Source: Shewanella kaireitica (lineage in GTDB: Bacteria; Pseudomonadota; Gammaproteobacteria; Enterobacterales; Shewanellaceae). Taken from it: a stretch of 64,000 bases of DNA. Both the position numbers and the translations under genes were made by a program. The notes under the pieces were generated by a model. That model was not told the DNA's origin. It worked only from the letters and a program-made list of their open reading frames with translations, and searched no databases. This document shows, in pieces, positions 1-10,034 of this stretch. How positions within the stretch are numbered: position 1 is the stretch's first letter; the number at the start of each line of letters is the position of its first letter. The stretch covers positions 124,001 through 188,000 of the forward strand of contig NZ_JAKIKQ010000004.1 in NCBI RefSeq assembly GCF_023284045.1, given 5' to 3'.

Positions 1-74
1 TAAGCTGAGTGAGTAATACTAGAGCCATGTGCAGACGTTAAAGCAATATCGCATTCAAGCGAAGGAGATAACAA

Positions 75-2912
75 TTGAAAAAATGGATGTTAGCGGCGGC
101 CGTGAGCGCCGCGTTATTTGGATGTGCGGGTCAACAAGAGGTGAAATCCACTTTACCTGCAGGAGTTAAATTACTAGAGAGCGTAAGTTTTTCCGGCCAG
201 GAAGTAGGGATCCCTTACCGTAAATATCAATTAGCCAACGGATTAACCGTTATATTACATGAAGACCATTCCGATCCGCTGGTGCATGTTGATGTAACCT
301 ATCACGTCGGTTCAGGACGTGAATTGGAAGGTCGCAGCGGTTTTGCACACTTGTTCGAACACATGATGTTCCAAGGCTCACAACATGTTGGTGATGAACA
401 ACATTTTAAGATGGTTACCGAAGCGGGTGGCACCTTAAACGGCACCACAAATACCGACAGAACCAATTATTTTGAAACTGTACCGAATAATCAATTAGAG
501 AAAATGCTCTGGCTTGAGTCGGATCGAATGGGCTTTTTCTTACCAGCGCTAACCGAAGATAAGTTTGAAGTACAGCGTGAGACGGTTAAAAACGAACGCG
601 CACAGCGTATCGACAACCGTCCTTACGGCAGAATGGGTGAACGTTTCAATCAAGCATTCTATCCCCAAGGTCATCCTTATTCTTGGCCTGTCATCGGTTG
701 GCCTGAAGATTTAGACCGAGCAGATGTTGAAGACGTTAAACACTTTTTCCAACGTTGGTATGGGCCTAATAATGCCACACTAACGATTGGTGGTGATTTT
801 GATGAAATGCAAACGCTCGCTTGGGTAAACAAGTATTTTGGTGAAATCCCAGCAGGTCCTGCGGTTGCTGAACCAACGAAGTCTTTAGTGACTTTGGATG
901 AAGATCGTTATCTATCAATGGAAGATCGTGTTCACTTGCCACTGATCCGCATGGGCATGCCGACTGTTTATGCCCGTCATGAAGATGAACCTGCATTAGA
1001 TCTACTGTCTAATATTCTTGGTGGTGGTAAAACATCAATTTTCTATAAGAACTTGGTCAAAGACGGTTTTGCAGTGCAGGCTGGTGTTAGCCATCCTTGT
1101 CAGGAGCTTGCTTGTCAGTTCTCTTTGTACGCATTAGCGAATCCTGCTAAAGGCGGGAATTTGGACGCCATTGAGAAAATCATGCGCGACTCGATAACTG
1201 AGTTTGAACAGCGTGGCGTGAATGATGAGGATCTGGAAAAAGTTAAAGTTAACTTTGAAGCTGCCACTATTTTTGGTTTGCAAAGCGTGCAGGTTAAAGT
1301 ATCCAGCCTGGCATTTAACGAAACATTTTCGGGTAATCCCAACATGATTGGGTCTGATTTGGCTCGTTATGCCAACGTCACCAAAGAAGATGTGATGCGC
1401 GTGTTTAATCAATATATTAAAGGCAAGCCTATGGTGGTAATGAGTGTTGTACCACAAGGTCAGAAGCAGTTAATCGCTAAAGCAGATAATTTTGTTGCGC
1501 CAACTGAAAAAGTCGCTGCCGTGGCCGTGCAAGATTTAAACGTTAAACCGCAAATTACCTCTAAGTTTGATCGTAATGTGGTACCGCCTGTTGGCGCTGC
1601 ACCGGTATTGAAAATCCCAACGCTATGGCAAGGTAAGTTAGCTAATGACATTGAAGTAATCGGTACTGAAACCAATGAAACTCCAACGGTTGAAGTCGTT
1701 GTATACCTCAATGGTGGTCATCGAATACTTGATGTGCAGCAAGCTGGTTTAGCATCAATCACAGCATCAATGATGAATGAGTCAAGCCTTAATCGCAGTG
1801 CAGAAGAGCTTACCCAAGCACTAGAGATGCTTGGCAGTAATGTCAGCTTTGGCGCGAGTAGCTATCAAAGTCATCTAAAGATCTCTGCTTTGACTGAAAA
1901 TCTTGATGCAACAATGAAAATTGTACAAGAGAAGCTGTTTGAACCAGCCTTTAAACAAGCTGATTTCGACAGGGTTAAGCAACAGCTGCTACAGAATCTT
2001 CAACGTCAATTGACTGAACCAAGCTATCTAGCTTCTAGAGCATTTGGAACGCTGTTATACGGTGATAAAAGTCCGTTTGGAGTGAGCAGTGGTGGTTCTA
2101 TTGAATCTGTTTCTGCAATCACTTTAGATGATGTGAAAGCTTTCTATCAGCGCCAATACACTGCGGGCAATGCTCAAATCGTGGCTGTAGGTAACTTAAA
2201 TGAAGCTCAGATGCTAGCGAAGTTGAGCGGTCTAAACAGCTGGAAGGGCGATAAAACCCCATTTCCTGAGTTGGCTGAATTACCTGCATTCACCGGAGGT
2301 AAAATCTACATCGTAGATAAGCCTGAAGCGGCGCAGTCTGTGATTAAGATTGGTAAACGTGCACTTGCGTATGATGCTACAGGTACTTTCTTTAAGTCGT
2401 ATTTGATGAACTACCCATTGGGCGGTGCATTCAATAGCCGTATCAACCTTAATCTTCGTGAAGACAAAGGTTACACCTATGGCGCAAGAAGCTATTTCTC
2501 TGGTGGCCCTGAGCAAGGCTACTATCAAGCGACAGCCAGTGTTCGTAGTGATGTCACAACCGAAGCATTAATCGAGTTTATTAAAGAGATTAATGAGTTC
2601 CAAGCGACTGGCATGACTGAGAATGAACTAACCTTTATGCAAAACTCTATTTCACAGTCTAAAGCGTTAGATTACGAAACGCCGTACCAAAAAGCGGGCT
2701 TAATGCGTAATATTCAACGTTATAATCTGGATGACAATTATAGTGAGCAGCAAACTGAGATCACTAATGAGGTGACACTTAATGAGCTCAATGGTTTAGC
2801 TAAAAGTCAGTTAAAAATTGACGATATGCTTATTCTTGTCGTTGGCGATCGTGCCAAGATAGAGTCTGAATTATCTACACTTGGTTACCCAATTGAGATT
2901 TTGCAGTTGTAA
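75..2912 (+). CDS. M16 family zinc metallopeptidase, lipoprotein
   Basis: Predicted periplasmic, lipid-anchored protease of the pitrilysin/M16 family, 945 residues, the usual size for two fused M16 halves. The N-terminus is a lipoprotein signal peptide with lipobox LFGC (Cys17). The inverted zinc motif HLFEH is at residues 92-96, with Glu174 in the NERA context as the expected third ligand and Glu95 as catalytic base, so the N-terminal half is the active one. The C-terminal half has the RxDKGYTYG-type region typical of the inactive second half. The start is TTG, chosen because a strong AAGGAG lies 7 bases upstream and the signal peptide begins there. A long imperfect hairpin follows before gshA. 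Family assignment is firm; the substrate cannot be told. Confidence 0.93.
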   Translation: MKKWMLAAAVSAALFGCAGQQEVKSTLPAGVKLLESVSFSGQEVGIPYRKYQLANGLTVILHEDHSDPLVHVDVTYHVGSGRELEGRSGFAHLFEHMMFQGSQHVGDEQHFKMVTEAGGTLNGTTNTDRTNYFETVPNNQLEKMLWLESDRMGFFLPALTEDKFEVQRETVKNERAQRIDNRPYGRMGERFNQAFYPQGHPYSWPVIGWPEDLDRADVEDVKHFFQRWYGPNNATLTIGGDFDEMQTLAWVNKYFGEIPAGPAVAEPTKSLVTLDEDRYLSMEDRVHLPLIRMGMPTVYARHEDEPALDLLSNILGGGKTSIFYKNLVKDGFAVQAGVSHPCQELACQFSLYALANPAKGGNLDAIEKIMRDSITEFEQRGVNDEDLEKVKVNFEAATIFGLQSVQVKVSSLAFNETFSGNPNMIGSDLARYANVTKEDVMRVFNQYIKGKPMVVMSVVPQGQKQLIAKADNFVAPTEKVAAVAVQDLNVKPQITSKFDRNVVPPVGAAPVLKIPTLWQGKLANDIEVIGTETNETPTVEVVVYLNGGHRILDVQQAGLASITASMMNESSLNRSAEELTQALEMLGSNVSFGASSYQSHLKISALTENLDATMKIVQEKLFEPAFKQADFDRVKQQLLQNLQRQLTEPSYLASRAFGTLLYGDKSPFGVSSGGSIESVSAITLDDVKAFYQRQYTAGNAQIVAVGNLNEAQMLAKLSGLNSWKGDKTPFPELAELPAFTGGKIYIVDKPEAAQSVIKIGKRALAYDATGTFFKSYLMNYPLGGAFNSRINLNLREDKGYTYGARSYFSGGPEQGYYQATASVRSDVTTEALIEFIKEINEFQATGMTENELTFMQNSISQSKALDYETPYQKAGLMRNIQRYNLDDNYSEQQTEITNEVTLNELNGLAKSQLKIDDMLILVVGDRAKIESELSTLGYPIEILQL

Positions 2913-2931
2913 AATTTGCATTTAGGCCCAA

Positions 2932-2972
2932 TATAGATGTGGTGCTCCTATAGGTGGGGCGCCTCATCTATA
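2932..2972 (+). terminator. Hairpin between the M16 peptidase gene and gshA
   Basis: Arms at 2932-2945 and 2959-2972 pair over 14 positions with one mismatch and one G-U. There is no clear T tract, so it may be a weak terminator or an mRNA-stabilising stem. Confidence 0.4.
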
Positions 2973-3054
2973 ATTGTCATGATATAGACATAACAGTTAT
3001 TTTTATATGACTTGAAAGTTTAGTTAATTAGCACGGGTCTGATTATCTTGAACT

Positions 3055-4653
3055 TTGAGTTTAAGTCACGTACTAGAGAATAATATATTGAAATCATTCA
3101 ATGAATTAGTAGGGGATCTGTCTGATCCAGTAAGTCGTCAAGCACTTAGAGCAATGCAACGAGGCATTGAACGCGAGGCGCTTAGAATTGAAAAGACAGG
3201 TCACTTAGCTGCAGACAGTCATCCACAAGCATTAGGCTCTGCATTAATGCATTCGCGGATCACGACTGACTATAGTGAGTCCTTACTAGAGTTTATTACT
3301 CCAGTTTTTGAAAATATTGATTCACTCGTTGAAGATTTAACTTACACCCATGCATATAGCGTTCGTCATCTAAATGGACAGCGTTTATGGCCTGTAAGCA
3401 TGCCATGTTATGTCGGAGATCTCGCTGATATTCCAATCGCAGATTATGGCAGCTCTAATAATGGCAAAATGAAACGCTTATATCGTAAAGGATTGACCTA
3501 TCGATATGGCGCGCAAATGCAGATTATCTCGGGTGTGCATTTTAACTTTTCAGTATCAGATGATTTATGGAGCCGTCTCTATGATTTATCTGATAAAAGC
3601 CTGACGAAAGATGCATTTATTTCAGAGTCTTACTTTGGCTTGATCCGTAATTATCGTCGTTTGGTGTGGGTACTGCCTTACTTATTTGGTGCATCGCCCG
3701 CGCTGTGTGGCTCATTTATCAAAGATCAACAGACGTCACTTCCATTTGAAAAAGTCGGTAAAGGTACACTTTACTTACCTTATGCTACTTCTCTTCGTAT
3801 GAGTGATTTGGGTTATACCAATCAAGAACAAGACAATTTGGATATCAGCTACAACAACTTATCCTCTTACCTTGAAGGTATGAACGCTGCCATCAATATG
3901 CCTTCTGATAATTTTGCCAAAATAGGCGTAAAAGTTGATGGTGAATATCGTCAGCTAAATGCCAATGTATTACAGATTGAAAATGAGTTTTATTCTCCTA
4001 TTCGCGCCAAAAGAGTGGCGAAAGGAAATGAGAAGCCTTCTGAATCTTTAGCACGTGCAGGGGTTGAATATATTGAAGTTAGAGCACTGGATGTTAATCC
4101 ATACAGTGCTGTAGGGATTGAGAAAACACAAATTCGTTTCTTGGATATGTTCCTACTTAATTGTTTATTACAGCCTTCTGCGAGCACTGACGCTACAGAA
4201 GAGGCCGAAATTGCGGCCAACCTACAAGCTGTGGTGCTTGAAGGGCGCAAGCCAGGCTTGCAATTGAGTCAAAATGGTAGCCAAGTATTGCTGTCAAACT
4301 GGTTAGAAAGCTTATTTGGCAATATGAGTTCAATTGCCTGTCTTCTTGATGATGGAGCCGATGGTGACTATCAACAGGCGCTAGCGCACTGGCATAAAGC
4401 CGTTGTGAATCCAGATGAGACTTTATCTGGTCGAATTATGGCTAAACTTAAGCTTGAACAAGTTGATCACAGCCAGTGGGTGATGTCGCTTGCCCAGCAG
4501 TACCATCAAGAACTCAAAGACTACCCGATTAGTGACTCTGTGCTTGCACGCTACGAGCAAGATGCTAAAACATCTCTTCAGCAACAAGCTGCGAGTGAAG
4601 CGGTTGGTGAAGTGAGCTTTGATGAGTTTCTAGCAGATTATTTTGAGTCATAA
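3055..4653 (+). CDS. gshA: Glutamate-cysteine ligase
   Basis: First step of glutathione synthesis: ATP-dependent joining of L-glutamate and L-cysteine in the cytoplasm. At 532 residues it fits the proteobacterial GshA class. Recognisable blocks include the GIEREALRI segment near residue 38, HSRITTDYSESLLEFITP around 66-83, WPVSMPC near 112-118, and the ISGVHFNFS stretch near 158-166, all matching the E. coli enzyme. The annotated start is TTG with no convincing ribosome site; another in-frame TTG at 3088 would remove 11 residues, so the exact N-terminus is uncertain. The next gene begins 3 bases after the stop, suggesting co-transcription. gshB is not in the window. A BshA-like gene at 28.4 kb is of interest because this organism should already make glutathione. 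Confidence 0.96.
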   Translation: MSLSHVLENNILKSFNELVGDLSDPVSRQALRAMQRGIEREALRIEKTGHLAADSHPQALGSALMHSRITTDYSESLLEFITPVFENIDSLVEDLTYTHAYSVRHLNGQRLWPVSMPCYVGDLADIPIADYGSSNNGKMKRLYRKGLTYRYGAQMQIISGVHFNFSVSDDLWSRLYDLSDKSLTKDAFISESYFGLIRNYRRLVWVLPYLFGASPALCGSFIKDQQTSLPFEKVGKGTLYLPYATSLRMSDLGYTNQEQDNLDISYNNLSSYLEGMNAAINMPSDNFAKIGVKVDGEYRQLNANVLQIENEFYSPIRAKRVAKGNEKPSESLARAGVEYIEVRALDVNPYSAVGIEKTQIRFLDMFLLNCLLQPSASTDATEEAEIAANLQAVVLEGRKPGLQLSQNGSQVLLSNWLESLFGNMSSIACLLDDGADGDYQQALAHWHKAVVNPDETLSGRIMAKLKLEQVDHSQWVMSLAQQYHQELKDYPISDSVLARYEQDAKTSLQQQAASEAVGEVSFDEFLADYFES

Positions 4654-4655
4654 GT

Positions 4656-5084
4656 TTGAAAAGTCTTAAGTTAGTGGCTTTAATATCGATATCACTGTTA
4701 TCTGGCTGTGCTTCGCAGCTAGATATCAGTAACCAATGCGGCACGGTATCAAGCTTTTTGGCACCAGAGCCTGAGCTTGGCCTGTACCGAGCTGTTGTAA
4801 CCCATCTTGATGGCAAGCCTGTGATCTCCCAGCCTAATTACCGCTTAAGTGTTGGTGAGCATCGCTTCACTTTGGCTGAATTAATCGACTCTCCTGACTT
4901 AAATGTCTCTCTTGCTGCTCGTACCCCAAAAGATCTGACTGTGACAGTGGCGGCTAATACTAGGTACCATATCGGGGCAAAGTTTAATCGTGATAAAATC
5001 TATAACGGAAACAACACTGATTTTTGGCAACCAGAGGTTATCAGCCAAGAATCTTATGAATGTGAATTCCCTGAGTCTCAATAA
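4656..5084 (+). CDS. Small lipoprotein of unknown function
   Basis: A 142-residue protein with a lipoprotein signal peptide (lipobox LSGC, Cys18) and no domain I recognise. It starts with TTG immediately after the gshA stop, so it is probably translated from the gshA transcript, perhaps by coupling. The mature part has two cysteines, near residue 28 and close to the C-terminus, that could form a disulfide in the periplasm. The placement suggests a link to gshA only by transcription; no function is implied. Confidence 0.8.
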   Translation: MKSLKLVALISISLLSGCASQLDISNQCGTVSSFLAPEPELGLYRAVVTHLDGKPVISQPNYRLSVGEHRFTLAELIDSPDLNVSLAARTPKDLTVTVAANTRYHIGAKFNRDKIYNGNNTDFWQPEVISQESYECEFPESQ

Positions 5085-5195
5085 GCCCTGTCCCCGCTTG
5101 ATTTCTAACACAATTTAACGATTGGTTAATTGCATATTGATGCTATCAATGTGACACTAGCGCATTGCTATTATTGTCTGTTGGTATGAATTTTT

Positions 5196-5813
5196 ATGAA
5201 TTGGCCTGCATTATTTGCAACTGTTATCTTGGCTACACTGTTAACAGGTTGCGCGACGCCTCCCCCGAAAGATCCTGAAAACCTTTGCTCGATATTTCAA
5301 GAAAATCGTTCTTGGTATACAGCTGCTAAAGATACCCGAGAGAAGTGGGGCGTGCCGGTGCACGTGCCGCTGGCAATGATGTATCAGGAGAGCTCATTCA
5401 AACATAATGCGGCGCCGCCAATGGAGTACTTTCTAGGCTTTATTCCCATAGGAAGAGCGAGCAGCGCTTATGGCTACGCTCAAGCAAAAACCATGACTTG
5501 GGATGATTATGTAAGAGAGACGGGTAACTCTTGGTCAAGCCGCAGCAACTTTAGCGATGCGATGGATTTTATGGGTTGGTTTATCTATAAAACACATAAA
5601 ATCAATGGTGTATCTAAGTGGGATGCGCGTAACCAATACTTAAATTACCATGAGGGTTGGGGCGGTTATAAACGTAAAACTTATAATCAAAAGGCTTGGC
5701 TGATTAAAGTTGCTAAAAAGGTCGATGACCGCTCAAAACGTTATGCGGGCCAATATCGCCAGTGTCAAGAGGACCTTGATTCCTCTTGGTTGTGGCGACT
5801 ATTTTTCGGGTAG
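5196..5813 (+). CDS. Lipoprotein with lysozyme-like (SLT) domain
   Basis: A 205-residue predicted lipoprotein (LLTGC lipobox, Cys19) with a lytic-transglycosylase-like core. The segment MMYQESSFKHNA near residues 61-72 fits the catalytic-Glu motif of the SLT family, and the later AYGYAQAKTMTWDDY stretch resembles the GYMQ-type motif. It would act on peptidoglycan from the outer membrane. Family membership is by motif pattern only, and the protein is short, without peptidoglycan-binding domains. A good rho-independent terminator follows at 5842. Confidence 0.78.
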   Translation: MNWPALFATVILATLLTGCATPPPKDPENLCSIFQENRSWYTAAKDTREKWGVPVHVPLAMMYQESSFKHNAAPPMEYFLGFIPIGRASSAYGYAQAKTMTWDDYVRETGNSWSSRSNFSDAMDFMGWFIYKTHKINGVSKWDARNQYLNYHEGWGGYKRKTYNQKAWLIKVAKKVDDRSKRYAGQYRQCQEDLDSSWLWRLFFG

Positions 5814-5841
5814 CCAACTTTCATGTATAAGTAATAAATAG

Positions 5842-5870
5842 AGCCAGTTTGCAATCGCAACTGGCTTTTT
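5842..5870 (+). terminator. Rho-independent terminator after the SLT lipoprotein gene
   Basis: Perfect 8-bp stem (5842-5849 with 5859-5866), a 9-base loop and a T run. Confidence 0.8.
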
Positions 5871-5995
5871 CGTTAATGTTGCAAATAAGCCCTTCATGTT
5901 TTTCCATCTTGTCCGATAACAATGTAGATATTTTGTTAAATTAAATTTACTCTGCAGCGGCAGTTAATAATACACTCCTTGGCTCTGTCTATTGA

Positions 5996-7189
5996 ATGGA
6001 ACTCTTTATGCAAGATAATGATGATCACAAGTTACAATTGAAGCTTATTTTCCCTGTTGTTGCGGTTGGTCTTACTGCATTACTGCTATTTATATTGTTT
6101 GCAGATGCTTCAATCTCTAAGTGGGATGTCGCTATGTTACTTTTGGGCATAACGCTCGCTCAAGTGATTGGTAGTTGGTATGTGATTAAAAATGCACTGA
6201 GTAAGCGATTAACAAGGCTAAGGCAATATCTCGCATTAGTGGTCAGTACTGAAGAAGCGCCCAAAGAGCGTCTAGTCGATGCTAATGGCGATGGATTGGC
6301 GTTGATTACTAATAACTTAAGTGAATTTATTGAAGGTCTTAAAGGCGTACTTGATAAGGTTCGTAGTGACGCAACTATTTTTCGTCAAGGCTCTGAGCAG
6401 TTGGCAGAACAAATGACGTTAGCAGAATCATCTGTAGAGCTAAGCAGTGGCGAGAACGAAAAAATAACTCAATCATTGAGTGAAATAGATACTACAGCTC
6501 AGGAGCTCACTGGCAATGCTAAAGAGCTACAATCCACCTCGATGAAGGTGAACGAATTATTGCAAACGGGGACTAATGACGCCATAAAGAATCAAACATT
6601 TATGGGAGATTTTACCCACGGTATTGAAAGTTTGGTTAGCGAACTTGATGTGTTGCATAAAGACAGTCAAAAAATCGGTAATGTGCTGGAAGTGATAAAA
6701 AGTATTGCTGAGCAAACAAACTTGTTAGCACTTAATGCGGCAATTGAAGCTGCGCGTGCGGGTGAGCAAGGTCGAGGTTTTGCAGTTGTGGCTGATGAAG
6801 TCAGAGCGTTGGCACATAGAACCCAAGAGTCAACCGTCGAGATTCAAAGCATCGTTGAAGGCCTGCAAGGTAAAACCAGTAGTGCCGTCACAGCAATTGG
6901 AGAGAGTCAGCGAGTGAGCCAAGAAAGCTTGCAGCAATGTCAGCGAGTATCGCAAGCATTTACCGATATCGGTGAGGCTTTTCAGCAACTTGATACTTTG
7001 ACGGGGAATATTAATGACAGCATTCAAGGCCAACAAACATCAACTTCAAGTATTAATGACCGAGCATCTGAAATATCAAGGCTCAGCCAAGACGTGCATA
7101 GTAATTTGAAGACAATTGCCGAACAAGCAAGAGAGCAGAAAAGCACGTCAGCTCAGCTGGATAAAATCCTCAAACGAGTGTGTGTATAG
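5996..7189 (+). CDS. Methyl-accepting chemotaxis protein, no periplasmic sensor domain
   Basis: A 397-residue chemoreceptor. Two membrane segments (about residues 15-37 and 43-65) are separated by only a few residues, so there is essentially no periplasmic ligand domain. A HAMP-like linker and long coiled coil follow. The highly conserved hairpin tip, [20 protein letters not shown], lies near residues 241-260, followed by [15 protein letters not shown]. It should signal to CheA/CheW and probably senses membrane or cytoplasmic state. The start at 5996 lacks a clear ribosome site; ATG at 6008 (4 residues shorter) is an alternative. It stands alone, with no other chemotaxis genes nearby. Confidence 0.93.
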   Translation: MELFMQDNDDHKLQLKLIFPVVAVGLTALLLFILFADASISKWDVAMLLLGITLAQVIGSWYVIKNALSKRLTRLRQYLALVVSTEEAPKERLVDANGDGLALITNNLSEFIEGLKGVLDKVRSDATIFRQGSEQLAEQMTLAESSVELSSGENEKITQSLSEIDTTAQELTGNAKELQSTSMKVNELLQTGTNDAIKNQTFMGDFTHGIESLVSELDVLHKDSQKIGNVLEVIKSIAEQTNLLALNAAIEAARAGEQGRGFAVVADEVRALAHRTQESTVEIQSIVEGLQGKTSSAVTAIGESQRVSQESLQQCQRVSQAFTDIGEAFQQLDTLTGNINDSIQGQQTSTSSINDRASEISRLSQDVHSNLKTIAEQAREQKSTSAQLDKILKRVCV

Positions 7190-7572
7190 GACGATAGCTA
7201 GAAATCTTATCGGAAAAGGGTTATCCCCATCCGACCTGGAAAGGCAGGATTCAGTGGGAGTTTAATGGGCTTTAGTCACAGGTTCATTGCTCCATGCTGA
7301 ACCTAAGCGCCTACATCCATGTAGGCGAGGCATTGATTGCAGCTAATGGTCACTCCCTTGGTAAAATCAATAACACAGAGTAAAGCCCATGCTTTTTATA
7401 TAAGAAACGCCCATCGAAGAAGGGGTTGTGCAATCCCACTTCGTTGTTGCGGCAACTTAAAAGGGAATAACCATTTCCACGTTAACGCGCCTAGAATTGA
7501 ACTAGCACAACACCTCTGAAACGAGCATTTTTAAGTGGAATGGGTATAGGCTAAGAAAGCCTAATTCTTTAT
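7190..7572. other. Non-coding gap with a perfect hairpin and repeat-like sequence
   Basis: No convincing gene. It contains a 9-bp perfect stem with a 2-base loop (7308-7316 / 7319-7327, core cctacatccatgtagg). The flanking sequence looks like a dispersed intergenic repeat of the type common in Shewanella genomes; that identity is inference and no second copy exists in this window. Confidence 0.4.
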
Positions 7573-7612
7573 TAAAAAAGTAAGCCCTATAAAAACGCTA
7601 TAGGCTCTTACT
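7573..7612 (-). terminator. Terminator of the GGDEF gene
   Basis: On the minus strand, an interrupted stem (7579-7591 with 7599-7612) overlaps the stop codon of the cyclase and is followed by a T run (A run at 7574-7579 on the plus strand). Confidence 0.65.
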
Positions 7613-8824
7613 AACCTTTGCGCGCTTTTGTTTATACATAGCTTCATCGGCAGCCTTAATAGTCTTGTTTAACTGACCATGATACTGCTCGATCCCATAG
7701 CTAAAACTAATATCTCCTCGTTCACTCAGTGCAGTCTCGATAATATTTATCTCATTTTCGATACGCTCTAAAGGCCCGTGACACAGCGCTATAAATTCAT
7801 CGCCACCATAACGTGCCACTAACTGCTTCTCATGCCACTGGGCTTTGAGGAGGCTGCTAAATTGTTGCAGTGCTGCGTCGCCTGCAGTATGACCATGCTG
7901 GTCGTTAATCGCTTTAAGGTTATCCAAATCGATGAGTATCAAGTAACAACCAAAGTGGGGCTTCAACTGCCACTCGTTGACAAGCGTTTCAAAACGTTGG
8001 CGATTGTACAACTCCGTTAAACTATCAAAGTTAGCCAGCAAATTAATCTTATGAGTTTTTTGGTAAAGAGAAATGGCATTAGCAGCTTCGTGAGTCAATA
8101 TCGCCACTAGATTGCGGTCATAATGGCTAAACGCTTTCACTTTTCCGCTATCTAAATTGAGCATAGCGTATAGTTGGCCATCAATATGGATCGGGCTCGA
8201 TAGGGTTGAGCGAATCGGTGTTGAGGGAGCATCGAGCAGGATATTTTGAGCTGACGAGCTTAATGAACTGCGAGAGTTAATAGCTTCCATATCATCAATA
8301 ACGACCACTCTGTCGCACTTACCTTTGGTTAACCGATATTCAAATGATTGCTTTAAATTGATATTGAGCTTTCTAAGCTTATTGATATCAATTCCCACAC
8401 TCGATTCAAATGATAGTGCACCGCTATTTGGTTCGACTCGAATAATTGAACCCATTTCTGCGCCATCAACACTGCTTACGGCTTTATTAAGTAGCGCGTT
8501 TAAAAAAGCGGTTTCATCTTGATACTGACCAGAAATATTGACTAATTCGAAGGTTGTTTCGTTCACATGTACAACTTGCTGCAGATGCTCCCAAAGCCTT
8601 GTGAGTCGTCCCTGATGAAAATAGTAATTGAGACTGTAGCCAAGCAGGTAGATGATGCCAACAAGGAGCAGGTTTGCCACAGCGTTTGGTGACGCGGTGA
8701 TACTAAAAAAAAACGACCAACAGATAAACAGCAGCATTAAAGGCACGCCTAGCAGAGCTAAGTGAGTCTTCCAATCGAGTGAATCAATTTTCTTCTTTTT
8801 TAAACTGTCTTTGATGGGCAACAT
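7598..8824 (-). CDS. Membrane GAF-GGDEF diguanylate cyclase
   Basis: Predicted producer of the second messenger c-di-GMP. From the preferred start it is 408 residues: two close membrane segments near the N-terminus, a GAF-like sensor domain in the middle, and a C-terminal GGDEF domain with an intact RYGGDEF active-site motif preceded by DLDNLKAINDQHGH. I place the start at the ATG ending at 8824 because a TAGGAT ribosome site lies 5 bases upstream; the longer frame to 8866 lacks one. No clear RxxD inhibitory site precedes GGDEF. It is monocistronic with its own terminator. Confidence 0.92.
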   Translation of the reverse strand: MLPIKDSLKKKKIDSLDWKTHLALLGVPLMLLFICWSFFFSITASPNAVANLLLVGIIYLLGYSLNYYFHQGRLTRLWEHLQQVVHVNETTFELVNISGQYQDETAFLNALLNKAVSSVDGAEMGSIIRVEPNSGALSFESSVGIDINKLRKLNINLKQSFEYRLTKGKCDRVVVIDDMEAINSRSSLSSSAQNILLDAPSTPIRSTLSSPIHIDGQLYAMLNLDSGKVKAFSHYDRNLVAILTHEAANAISLYQKTHKINLLANFDSLTELYNRQRFETLVNEWQLKPHFGCYLILIDLDNLKAINDQHGHTAGDAALQQFSSLLKAQWHEKQLVARYGGDEFIALCHGPLERIENEINIIETALSERGDISFSYGIEQYHGQLNKTIKAADEAMYKQKRAKVSKSL

Positions 8825-9306
8825 GAATATCCTATTCAACTGAGTCAAACCATTTGTTTGCTGCATTCAAAAGAAAAATTTTGCTGATAAAGCTCATGGT
8901 AAATAACTTAAATAGTAGATAAAAAGTACAACTCTAACAAGTGCTTAATCTTGCTACGGCGAGTAGGTGTATTTATTGAAAGCTATCGGGCGAGTTTATC
9001 AAATTTACGCGACTAAACTGTAGTGCTATTTACGCTTAATAACGCAAATGTATACATCATCATTTTGACTGATAAAACTATTTGTGTGAACAGCTATCGA
9101 TGTTACAAACTGATACATAATATCCACAGTCTATCAGTCATAGAGGCTCTTAGTTCTGTGTGGCACCGTATATTCACAGAGATCCAAAGCTAAACAAGAG
9201 ATTGGCTAGCAATCTTAATTATTTGTTATACATATGTACTAATAAGTTATTTGCAGTCAAAACAAAGCTTAGAGATAATTAGGCCATCGGCTTTGGGGGA
9301 AGCCTG
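8825..9306. other. Divergent intergenic region between the GGDEF gene and purE
   Basis: About 480 A/T-rich bases with no supported gene. It must hold the promoter of the leftward GGDEF gene; the rightward purE promoter is listed separately. Confidence 0.5.
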
Positions 9307-9336
9307 TTTACTCTTTGCGCTTATTTTCATTATAAT
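9307..9336 (+). promoter_or_regulatory. Probable sigma70 promoter of purE
   Basis: A -35 like TTTACT at 9307-9312, an 18-base spacer and a perfect TATAAT at 9331-9336. This gives an mRNA leader of roughly 35-40 bases before the purE ATG. Confidence 0.65.
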
Positions 9337-9379
9337 GCGCGCAAATATAATAATGTACCGCCCTACTGAAGGACTAAAA

Positions 9380-9883
9380 ATGAGCAAACCATTTGTTGCA
9401 GTATTAATGGGGTCTGATTCTGACCTGCCTACAATGCAATCTACCCTAGATGTATTAAAGACTTTCAACATTACGTTTGAAGCTAAAGTGACATCAGCCC
9501 ACCGTACTCCAGCTGCTACACACGCTTACGTGACTGACGCTGAAGCTCGTGGTTGTAAAGTATTTATCTGTGCGGCAGGTCTTGCTGCACATCTAGCTGG
9601 CGCAGTTGCTGGTATCACAACTCGTCCAGTGATTGGTGTACCAATTGACAATGGTCCACTACAAGGCCATGACGCATTGCTTTCTACAGTGATGATGCCT
9701 GGTGGTGTTCCAGTTGCTACCGTTGCTATCGGTAGTGCTGGTGCTAAGAATGCGGGTTACCTAGCAGCGCAAATGCTAGCTGTTGGTGATGATGCATTAG
9801 CGGTAGCAGTAAAAGAAGAGCGTGCTAAATCTGCTGAAGCTGTTCAGGCTAAAGATGCTGCGCTACAAGCTAAACTAGCTTAA
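9380..9883 (+). CDS. purE: N5-carboxyaminoimidazole ribonucleotide mutase
   Basis: Purine biosynthesis enzyme moving the carboxyl group of N5-CAIR to give CAIR. The 167-residue form starting at ATG 9380 is preceded by AAGGA and begins [15 protein letters not shown], the family's N-terminal GSDSD phosphate-binding motif. The SAHRTP motif follows near residue 40. The active-site loop reads [14 protein letters not shown] rather than the SKALSGLDSLLS of E. coli PurE, so it belongs to another subgroup. It is followed at once by a strong terminator and not by purK, its usual partner; purK may be elsewhere, or this may be a second PurE paralogue. The open frame upstream to 9251 covers the promoter and should not be included. 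Confidence 0.93.
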   Translation: MSKPFVAVLMGSDSDLPTMQSTLDVLKTFNITFEAKVTSAHRTPAATHAYVTDAEARGCKVFICAAGLAAHLAGAVAGITTRPVIGVPIDNGPLQGHDALLSTVMMPGGVPVATVAIGSAGAKNAGYLAAQMLAVGDDALAVAVKEERAKSAEAVQAKDAALQAKLA

Positions 9884-9900
9884 GCGACACTAAACAAATA

Positions 9901-9930
9901 AAACCGCAGTGTTTTCACTGCGGTTTTTTT
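9901..9930 (+). terminator. Rho-independent terminator after purE
   Basis: Perfect 11-bp stem (9901-9911 / 9916-9926), 4-base loop and a T run to 9930. Confidence 0.9.
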
Positions 9931-10034
9931 GTGTCTGTTAATACCAAGGTTAATGTTGTAATGTCGTCCGCTATAGACAAATTCCCCGCAGCGATGCAGA
10001 CTTATTGTTTCATTACTCTGTAAAGGACCTTGGT

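Noticed and set aside
7337..7519. 60-codon plus-strand frame in the non-coding gap
   Set aside because: Falls in repeat-like non-coding sequence and lacks a ribosome site and family match.
9251..9379. N-terminal extension of PurE
   Set aside because: It covers the sigma70 promoter; the family N-terminus and ribosome site are at 9380.
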